From Setoptus koraiensis (lineage: Eukaryota > Arthropoda): a DNA stretch of 64,000 nucleotides. The stretch is taken from positions 10,912,001 to 10,976,000 of the forward strand of contig CM106585.1 of the NCBI GenBank assembly GCA_048013815.1, in the 5' to 3' direction. Positions within the stretch are counted from its first letter, which is position 1, and each line of letters starts with the position of its first letter. Under the pieces are notes generated by a model, which was given only the letters and a program-made list of their open reading frames with translations, did not search any database and was not told the DNA's origin. Shown one piece after another: positions 56,115 to 64,000 of the stretch. The position numbers and the translations under genes were made by a program.

Positions 56115-58309
56115 GCGTCCTGATTGGCCCAGCGATGACAGCGACAGCCGCAACACCGACAACACCCGCAACACTGACCACGGCGACACCAAGCGGAAAG
56201 GCCTGCCATGAACAGTACAATGTCGATCTGACCAGTGTGGTCAGCAACAACAAGTGCATGTCGCCCTTGCCCGTTGACTCGTCGCTAGGCTCGTCCGTTT
56301 GTGGCCATTCCTCTATGACCATGCTCACTAACGGTCTTGCCAACAGACTGGCGGCGAGCTCGCCGGATGACAATTCGTCTGACACAAACGCCGGCCATTA
56401 CAGTATAAACAATACACTGTCGTTGGCAGCGAGTAGAAAGATGAAAAAATTAAACAATGTGCTCAACAGGGTAACACAGGCGACAACAACAACAGGCGAT
56501 CAACAATTGATAGAGGAGCAACAGAGACAGATAAAGCAACGCTTGAAACAACAAAAGAGACTTATTAGTGATGATGTGGCCACTTCATTTGGCAGTGGTC
56601 AGCACGACGACTATTATTACAGTGATAGCGATGACAATTGTGACGACCATGACGACGATGACCACCATCAAGATGGTGGCGCTGGCTACGCAATTGACAA
56701 TGTCGACAACGGCGACAATTGCGCTGACGCCATTAGTAGTGATAACGGTGACAGCGGCAGGGCCAACAAAAATAGTAATAATAATAAGCGCATAAATAGC
56801 GCAAATAATGGCTGCGACGGTGATCGATCTAAGCACAATTACAACAACCGGCCGAAGAGGGCGTCCGCTCTGCCGGGCATCAAGTCGTATAGACAATTGC
56901 CCGCTATGGCCTCGCTCATTCGGCCCTTCAAGCCGCCCCAAGACAACCGCTCAACTCGAGAGCAGCAACAACAACCGACAACAACATTTATGGGTGTTCG
57001 CAGCAACAAGGTGGCGCCAGCACCCATCAATTCGGCGGTGTCGACAAATTTGGCCAATTTGGCCAATCTGACCAACAACAACAGCAACAATACAGGTAGC
57101 AAGTGCGAGCTGGACAGCGCCATAGCCAGCGATGCCTCGTCCTCGTCGGCCAACAACAGCAACAGTGCGAGCAACAACCATTCAATGATGGATAGCAAGC
57201 AACAGCAAGAGGTTGCCAACAACGTGGGCGCCACCATCAGTTTGATGGCGCTCATCAAGCAGCAGCGCCACGGTGCGGCCGGCTCGGCCGGCTCGTCGGT
57301 GTCTTCGTCCACCACGGCCGGCTCGTCCGGTCAGCCCAGTCCAAGACAACAGCAACAGCAGCAACAGCAACTAGCCGCCAACGGCGTGACCACTGCGCCG
57401 GCCAACAACGGTAATTTGGCCGCCTTTTCAGTGCCATCCAGAGTGAGTGTGGTCAAGTGGCCACAGGGATCTATACCGCGTCGCGTTAAAAAACTCACCT
57501 GGGACGACGAGCCCAGTTTGGACAACAACAGCGGCCAACAACAACAGCAACAGCATGCGCCCAGCTATTCGACACAGTCCATCACAACAAACTTGTTTAG
57601 CCACGACAGTAACAGCCATCAAGAGCAACAGCACAACCACCGGTGCAACAACAACAACAACGGCGGCAACAACAACGGCGGCAACAACAACGGCGGCAAC
57701 AACAACGGCAGCAGGTTCAAACTGCAACAAAATAGTCAACTGGGTCTTGACCACTACGCGGTGCCGCAATCGTTGCTGTACAGCACGGCACACTTGACCG
57801 ACGCCAACAATTATACATGTAATAATAATAGTGAGCTGCCCACGCACCACTACCAACTGGATGATAACATCGACAGCCAATCTAATTATAACAACAATGT
57901 ATCGCCGTCACAATCGCAATTCGATGCCACTGCCCTACAGCAACACTACAGACCAATTCTCGATCCTAATTGTTCATTAACGCCCCTAGATTTGACCAAT
58001 TGTTTAGCGGTGCCAGCGCCGCCTCCGATGATGTCTCAGGTGCCCTTGTATTACAACAACAGCAACAGCAACAACAACAGCAACAAACAACAACGGACAG
58101 ATCATCGTCAAACGCCAATTAATAATGATCTCATTTCATCATCAAACAACAGCCACGAATTCAGTTGTAATTCACAAAAGCAGACGAGAAAAACATCGCA
58201 ACAGCAGCAGCAGCATCAGTTATTTTACGCGAATAACAGCAACAACAACCAAACAACAACCAATGGTCAAAACAACAAACTCTTGCCAGATGTCACTGTA
58301 TACTTTTAA
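38446..58309 (+). CDS. Large nonclassical cadherin with Asn/Gln-rich insertions
   Basis: Four exons: 38446-38739, 43702-46141, 50784-51745 and 54206-58309. They join in frame to about 2,599 residues; the second junction restores an Asp in VNVQ-DFDDQNPRF. A signal peptide (MIAALVIKILFLILIVNNCC) is followed by five cadherin repeats. EC1 (about 70-805) has LTVNEATAIGSIIGTID, LILTRQLDKEG and PVRIIVTDANDHAPVF, but is stretched by more than 500 low-complexity residues. EC2 has INVSETAPIGTVVF, DYEKLQQFTVTVVAQDQGDP; EC3 begins after DDQNPRF; EC4 ends RVHVLNVNDNAPR; EC5 starts FSQHQYKFHVTEA. A transmembrane helix (about 1455-1482, SAIILSIILAFLLGLLFILI) precedes an Asn/Gln-rich cytoplasmic tail of about 1,115 residues ending DVTVYF. 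There is no catenin-binding tail. The EC1-EC3 layout recalls protocadherin-15/Cad99C, tentatively. Role: calcium-dependent adhesion at the cell surface. Confidence 0.9.
40951..41009. repeat. 11-bp tandem repeat
   Basis: Five units of ccagtgactgg, the last two with g-to-c-type changes (ccagcgactgg). Confidence 0.85.
41823..41891. repeat. 14-bp tandem repeat
   Basis: About five units of cgcgttgattcggt. Confidence 0.85.
42742..42880. repeat. Nested tandem repeat, about 26-bp and shorter units
   Basis: Units built on caacaaacacaaacggc and caacgcgatcgc, grading into shorter caacaaacgg units and then cgacgagcgg units. Confidence 0.8.
43290..43322. repeat. 9-bp tandem repeat
   Basis: Units of gcaacgtcg in cadherin intron 1. 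Confidence 0.8.
46186..46252. repeat. 19-bp tandem repeat
   Basis: Units of cggccggcccgcgagatac just inside cadherin intron 2. Confidence 0.85.
46307..46418. repeat. 12-bp tandem repeat
   Basis: About nine units of gaaccgaactct / gaatcgaactct. The period is a multiple of 3, so it keeps frames open on both strands. Confidence 0.9.
46789..46907. repeat. 56-bp tandem duplication with 28-bp halves
   Basis: Each half contains gcaccgggtgcaa followed by cgcgaa(c/t)gag. The gcaccgggtgc core is a short imperfect palindrome. Confidence 0.8.
48316..48398. repeat. 18-bp tandem repeat
   Basis: Units of gaaaatggcgagactgca, preceded by related gaaaatgg units. Confidence 0.85.
49192..49218. repeat. (GA)n microsatellite
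   Basis: About 13 GA dinucleotides after a GGCC-rich stretch. Confidence 0.9.
51746..54205 (+). other. Cadherin intron 3
   Basis: Donor gtaagt at 51746 and acceptor gcatcag ending at 54205. It contains tandem ctgtcacttgcgg units at 52046-52110, cgcacagctgacgcttg units at 53130-53185 and several short (ca)n runs. No nested gene seen. Confidence 0.75.
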
Positions 58310-60600
58310 CATGCCTCCCCCTCTCCTCTATACAAGTCGACAATGTCTGACTGTTTGTATGTATGTATTTGTGCCATATAAACCCCTTAATACCTTAACA
58401 TATAATGATAAATATATAGTAAGGTAATCGAACCATATACTTGATTAAATTAATTAAATTTAAATTAATTAAATTTCCGATTGTGCGATAGAATCAGCGC
58501 GCAACAAACACCAAAAGCATCTAGGCAAGCCGCGCAACTGTTGCAATTGTACTGTTGCAATTGGACAGTTACACACCTGACACAGACAACTCAATCTCTG
58601 TCGCCTAGACACAAGTCTGTAATAAGTTTTCTTGTATATATAACTAATAAAAGTGACCGATAATTGTCAATACAGATGAAATTGCTCGTTGCTATCAAAT
58701 CAATTATTGTTGTGCAATCTAATTAGTCTAATTAATTGGAATATCTTTTTTTCCATTTCAATGCATAACAAAAATCATGAAAAAAAAAACATGGCGAGCT
58801 TGTGTGTATGAACACGTCAAGCTTACAACTGGGGATGTAGCGCTTGAGCATTGTCATATTTATAATAAATAATAATCAATATTTATTCATGCGCTCCAAT
58901 CTAAATACCTAATTAGTACATGTATCGTTGCAATATGAGTTTTGTTTGTCTTTAAAGGCGCACATTACGTAAAATGGCGATGACGCATTCGTTGGTCTGG
59001 CTAGTTCCAGTGGCTGGCCAACCAAACTAGTGATGTCAATCAATGGGATATGATATTGCGCATTTCAGTGGCTATGATCGTCATTAGCGAAAGATTGTGG
59101 CACGTCTTGAAATTGCCTCATTGCGACTAATTAATTATTGGACTTGGAATAATTTATTCGAGAGGGAACTAAATTAAAAAACTATCAATAATACTTGCAA
59201 TACAGAGGTTTAGTTAGCCGAGATACGCAGCCCGATTAATGCATTGACGCAACTCTCTAATACAATCTCTATGCAATGTGCGCAGGTATCAATTGTTTTG
59301 GTGCACAAGCCACAAACAAGCGGCTAACAAGCGGAAATACATGTAGCTATTAGCTATGAAGCAAACAGGTATTAGCTGGCTGGGTATTATTCAGGTATAG
59401 ATATTGCAGGTTTGATCTTTGTGACATTTGTGTAGTTATTGTGCGGTAATTCGCTTGACTTGCAGCAACAAGTTGGTTGCATCACTTATGTATTATACCA
59501 TCACCAATACAAAGCTGCTGTCAGCTGTGCCTAAATGATTGAGTATAATAATAATAATTGTCAACTAGCAACGAATCTTCATTGTCAAGGTAATGCTATC
59601 AACTGCTATCGACTGCTATGACATGGGCAAGTGGTCGTGAATAACAATTAGTGAATTAGTTATATACGCGATATGAGATCAGAAATAGGAGGCAGAAATC
59701 AGCGAGTTATGTAACTGACAAGTGAGTTATGTAGCAGATGAGAATGGAGCATACCTGTGACTAAACTGTTTTCCATTGTTGTCGTCAATAGTGTGGTCGC
59801 GTTGCTGTTGTTGTTGCTGTAGTTGTCGTATAAATCAATTATCACTAGTTTGCTTCATGATTCGATCGATGACTGAGATACCTTTACTTTTGCTATACAG
59901 TTGTCGCCCAGCACACAAAATACGGACACAAAGTCGCTCATCTCATATCATCTAATCTAATTAAATCTCAGACACACAAACAAACAAACTCATCGCCACT
60001 GCAGTCTGTAGGTAGCTGACCACTTTCTGAAACGTTTCGGCGGCTAACACATCAGGTCATTAGTATAGCCATAGTACACAGACAGTGAGAGATCGTTGAC
60101 ATTAGATTAGACTTGGATTTGTTGTATTAACCGAGTAGCAGCAACGCACGCATCTATATCTCGTAGCATCCGACAATAATAATTAATTGTATTATCCTCA
60201 CTCGATTATCACTCGATCGTCACTAGATCATCACTCGGCTATTATCACTCGAGTATTATCGCTCGAAATTATCATCTTGTGGCTGGCTGCTGCTGCTGCG
60301 GTCATTATCAGTGTCCGTCATCATCATCGCGATCGAGTTGACGCGATCGAGCCGATATATCACTGATGCCACCAGTTGTAGAACACCAGTTATAGAGAGC
60401 ACCAGTTGTATACTGATACACAGACTGTTGCAACTTGCAACAATGTTTGTGCATATATAAACAAGCGCTCGCCGGCCAATATAGACACAAAACACAATCA
60501 ACTTGCCACTAATTAACAGTGACTGATGATCAGTGATCGCGATCAATTCTAATTACCGGAAGTAGTAAATAAAACACACACAGTATATGATATTATCAGG
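58310..60600. other. Cadherin 3' UTR and intergenic region
   Basis: Contains the cadherin poly(A) signal and then AT-rich sequence with no recognised gene. The stretch upstream of 60601 should carry the SLC35G-like promoter. Short tandem tcactcga units occur around 60190-60265. Confidence 0.5.
58646..58651 (+). terminator. Poly(A) signal AATAAA of the cadherin gene
   Basis: taactaataaaagtg, 337 bp after the cadherin stop codon. Confidence 0.6.
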
Positions 60601-62315
60601 ATGCCTTCGTGCAAGCAGCAATCGTCAAATAAGTGTTCGCTCTACGATGAGACCAGGCCCGTGGTCAATGGGCACAAGAGGCACGGTGCACGAGCACAAC
60701 AATGTTACAATACGATGCAACAATCAATTAATGCAACAACAACAACAAATTCCGCCGTGTCATTGTATAGTGATACGGGCAAACAAATAATAACATCGTC
60801 GCAAAATATACAAATAGACGATGAGCAAAAAGATGATGAACACAAACAACAACAGAGCCTGTCGCTGGTGGAGCGTCTGGGCAAACGAATACCCGGTTTC
60901 GGTATTGCGCTGGCCGTGATGGCGTCCTTTTTCCTCGGCTCAGCGGGACTTTTAGTGAAACTGACCGACTCGGTGCACGGAATTCAGGTGGCCGTCTTCA
61001 GGTAATTACAGCACGATTCACAATGTTTGTCACAACAGCGTGATTCGCAACGTTTAAAACATCTCGCGCGCTCGTCCATTAAATCGCATCTCACCTGTCC
61101 CGAATATACTTTGAATGTGTGCTGAATTGATATTTGATTATAAATTAAATTAAATATTGAATTAAATATTGAATTAAATATTGAATTAAAGGGCCGTATT
61201 TCAGCTGTTCGTGTACTCGCTGATATTGCTGTATCAGCGCCAGTCGGTGTGGCCGGCCCAGGGCGAGGTGCTGGCGGTCGGCATGCGCGCCCTACTGGGC
61301 AGTATCAGTATCACGTGCAGTTATACCGCTCTGAAATTAATACCGCTAGGTGACGCAACAACAATACGCTTCTCGCTGCCCATTTGGACGCTTATTATTG
61401 GTCACGTTTTTCTCAAGGAGCCCCTGTATGTTATCAATGTTGTTGCGGTGGCCGTGTCAATAATTGGCGTCGCTCTAATAGCAAAACCTAGCGAATGTAT
61501 GGAAATAGTCGCCTGGATTAGTGGTCAGGAATCGTTTCAGCAACTCACCCCCACCGATCTCAATGTCAGCCGAGTGGAGGGCAGTCTCATTGCGCTGGCC
61601 AGTAGCATTTGTTTGGCCATATCGTTTATAGCGCTGAGAATGTGCAAAAAAACAAGCGCATCCATTGTGATATTTTGGCTATCGGTGGGCTCGGTGACGG
61701 TGGGCGTCGCAACATTGGCCACAATAAATCAATTGAACATACCCAACAGTTGGCTCGAATTTGCCATGATAGTGGCCAACGGAGTTTGCGGGGCCTTCGG
61801 TCAGTATTTCATAACGGTGGCGCTCAAAATAGAAGAGTCGGGGCCCATTTCGTTGGCGCGAACCTTCGACATTGTGGTGGCATTTGTGTACAGCGCCGTT
61901 CTGTTGCACGAAGAGATCAAGGGCACAAGGTGAGCAGCGCGCGCGTCAACACAAACAGCGCCAAAAGTCCTGCACCCTGCCACTCGCGGGCCACTGCCCA
62001 CTAATGCGCGCAGTGGCATTTGGGAAAGGAGCAGGACTTTCTGGCAAAAGTGTCGGGCAACTCTTTTATCGAAATTGCCAAATTTTTCCCATTTGCCTAT
62101 CACACTGCTATTCACAGTTTGTGAATCGCAGAGCCATGTCGCGCTGACAATATCATGTTTAACTAACTGTTGCAACGATTTCTCACTCAATTAGCATCAT
62201 CGGATCGATACTGGTGTCGTCGAGCGTTATCAGCGTGGTGCTGTCGAAATGGTTTGGGCCCAGCCTCTGTTTTGGGCGCTTCTCAAGAGCGAAGAAGAGC
62301 CTCGAGTCGAGCTAA
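60601..62315 (+). CDS. SLC35G-like drug/metabolite transporter (EamA fold)
   Basis: Three exons: 60601-61001, 61192-61929 and 62195-62315, giving 419 residues. The first intron splits an Arg codon and the second a Ser codon. After a hydrophilic Gln-rich N-terminus (about 100 residues), ten membrane helices are expected, in two EamA repeats: FGIALAVMASFFLGSAGLLV and VAVFRAVFQLFVYSLILL, then ALLGSISITCSYTALKLIPL, GDATTIRFSLPIWTLIIGHV, LKEPLYVINVVAVAVSIIGV; second repeat GSLIALASSICLAISFIALR, IEESGPISLARTFDIVVAFV and LHEEIKGTSIIGSILV. The pattern fits SLC35G1 and relatives, plasma-membrane or ER proteins with poorly known substrates. The start ATG is the first in frame after a 5' UTR. Confidence 0.88.
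61146..61190. repeat. 12-bp tandem repeat at the end of an SLC35G-like intron
   Basis: Units of aaatattgaatt run directly into the splice acceptor (ttaaag) of exon 2. Confidence 0.85.
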
Positions 62316-62638
62316 ACATTATATTTTATATTGTATAAATGATGTTATGATGACTAAATCTATATTATAGTGCAATTCGTATATTTAACTGTCCGTGCCA
62401 TTTGCCTGTGTTTTATCTATATTGTGTTGGTCGTAATTAGAGGTCGCTCGTCGTTGCCACACTGACCAACGCTGACCAACACTGACCAACGCTGACCGAC
62501 ACTGACCGACACTGACCAACGGAGCGCACAGTGGATGCACACGGTAGCCGCACAGCAGTAGCAGCAACAACAGCAACAACAACAGCAGCAACGGGTGGTT
62601 TACCTGATCGGAGCGGACATTTAGGCCACTTGCCCACC

Positions 62639-62640
<2 letters not shown>

Positions 62641-62683
<43 letters not shown>
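62641..62683. repeat. (CA)n microsatellite
   Basis: About 21 uninterrupted CA dinucleotides, the longest in the window. Confidence 0.95.
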
Positions 62684-62686
<3 letters not shown>

Positions 62687-63484
62687 GCGAGCAAAGTGAA
62701 TTACGTCAGTTTCACTTGATGCCGATCGCTGTTAGCTATCAACTATCAACTATCGGCTATTAGCTGTTCGTTGGGGCTAATGGCTAATAACGCACAGTTA
62801 CGCAACTTGTAGTTGTTTTTGTTTCTTCTCTATGGACCAAAGTTACAGTTATTGGTCGTGTTGGCCCAGTTGTGTGTGTGTGTGTTCGAGGAACCGTTTA
62901 GTTGGATACCGCAACACTGTATATAGGATATAAGAGAGTGAGTGCCAACGTTAGAATTAGTTTCGTCTTAGCACAGCGAGACAGCGAGCGAGCGAGCGAG
63001 AGAGAGAGAGAGAGAGCGAAATGGCAAGAGTATTATATAATGGCTTCATATTGGAGCAGACACATAGCGACTGGCAGCAGTTGCTCAGTTGATAGTTGAC
63101 GCAATAAAATGAAATGACCGATATATCGACGGATGCTTTTATTCTCATATTATTATTATTATTTGATTATCGGTGTGACTTTCGAGTGGCACCAACAACC
63201 GATGAGCGTCGCTACACAGCCGAGCGCTATGTGTGCCACATGGAGCGTGAGCGAGCGTTTATTTCAAAAGTATTCCAAGCGAGTTGAATGAAGCAAAACG
63301 ATGAGCCGACTGGCCGATGAGAAGCGACTTGTTGGTGTTTAGTGACCAACTGCGAACGCTTCTTCTTTTGTTCTTGTCGCTGTTGTCGCTGACCATTAGC
63401 CAGCGATTGCAGCGCACCACGGCGAGCAGCAAAAAGTGGTCTACGCAACAAAGAGGCCACCTGTCCATGGTTGCAGCATCGTCG

Positions 63485-63572
63485 GCGAGTCTCGTCGCAG
63501 TTTCGGCCGAGTCTCGTCGCAGTTTCGGCCGAGTCTCGTCGCAGTGGCGGCCGAGTCTCGTCGCAGTGGCGG
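63485..63572. repeat. 22-bp tandem repeat
   Basis: Four units of gagtctcgtcgcagt followed by ttcggcc or ggcggcc. Confidence 0.85.
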
Positions 63573-64000
63573 CGGCCAGTCTCAGCGGAGAGCGTCATGG
63601 GCATTAGCGCAGACATAGGTGTGAGTCGCTTGAAACAATCGTCAGCGATCGTCGAGGATCGCCGATGGCATCAAAACTGTTGTTGTCGTTGTTGTTGTTG
63701 TCGTTGTTTCTGTTGTTGCTGCTGCTGCTGCGTTTGCACCGTGTCCAACTGACCGACACTAACCGTTCCACGCAACCATACTGCACAACTTCACCTGTTG
63801 CCTGTCGCTCCTACGTTCACCTGCTTACCTGTTGGCCCGTTGGCCCGTTGGCCCAACTGTGATGATTCGCTGAACTTTTACTTATTTGTGGTGATGTTGT
63901 TGCCAACATGCACAAAGTGAGCGTTGTGTTCGTCGGCGATTGCCAATTGCGAAAAGTTGCCTCGTCGCGCCATTCGCTGTCACAACTGCTGTGCCTTTTG

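Larger units (their letters stand above)
62316..64000. other. Right-edge intergenic region with many short repeats
   Basis: No gene supported. It has a 10-bp tandem repeat (ctgaccaaca / ctgaccgaca) at 62460-62520, (ca)n at 62641-62683, a (ga)-rich run at 62986-63017, a 22-bp tandem repeat at 63485-63572 and (ttg/ctg)n at 63673-63735. Confidence 0.5.

Noticed and set aside
1-64000. Retroelements, DNA transposons and virus-derived elements
   Set aside because: No reverse transcriptase, integrase, transposase, capsid or envelope-like motifs and no long terminal repeats were recognised; only the 76-bp repeat remains unexplained.

Overview
This window is nuclear DNA from an animal, most likely an arthropod and plausibly a mite. 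Genes have GT-AG introns (many only 50-150 bp), AATAAA poly(A) signals, animal-type proteins (nonclassical cadherin, GCLC, DEF8, TMEM184, SKP1, SKI8/WDR61, RPS27, SLC35G) and a Tyr/Pro-rich cuticle-like protein. One UDP-glycosyltransferase lacks a signal peptide and membrane anchor, as the bacterial-type UGTs of spider mites do. The mite assignment is inference; the eukaryotic and metazoan calls are firm.

Layout. 0-8.4 kb: a cluster of secreted PP2C-fold proteins. It holds one terminal-exon relic (383-712), an intact gene (920-2325), a frameshifted chimeric gene (3021-4522), a head-to-head frameshifted partner (4867-6266) and an intact second-subfamily gene (6834-8391). All carry a signal peptide where the N-terminus survives, and every copy with a readable 'DG-x-W-D' motif has lost its metal-binding Asp, so they look like secreted pseudophosphatases. 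9.8-10.4 kb: a CPPED1 pseudogene cut off at a 76-bp repeat that also lies at 241-316. 10.5-14.5 kb: DEF8, GTF3C6 and NDUFAF8 (11 nt apart), a decayed tandem copy of the last two, SKP1 on the minus strand, and a GCSH relic. 15-21.3 kb: TMEM184, a UGT and a secreted two-exon glycoprotein. 21.6-22.7 kb: an Asn/Thr-rich secreted protein, possibly icarapin-like. 26.1-30 kb: SKI8/WDR61, convergent RPS27 and a cuticle-like gene with a TATA box. 30-35.3 kb: no gene seen. 35.3-37.3 kb: intronless GCLC.

From about 37.5 kb to the end the DNA changes character: it is richer in G+C, CAG/CAA triplets and short tandem duplications of 9-56 bp. This half holds a four-exon cadherin of about 2,600 residues (38446-58309), with very large Asn/Gln-rich insertions and a cytoplasmic tail of about 1,100 residues, and an SLC35G-like drug/metabolite transporter (60601-62315).

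Most genes are unrelated housekeeping functions. The linked system is the PP2C-like cluster, which shows inverted duplication, apparent gene conversion, birth and death, and loss of a catalytic residue. I saw no tRNA, rRNA, CRISPR array, reverse transcriptase or transposase.
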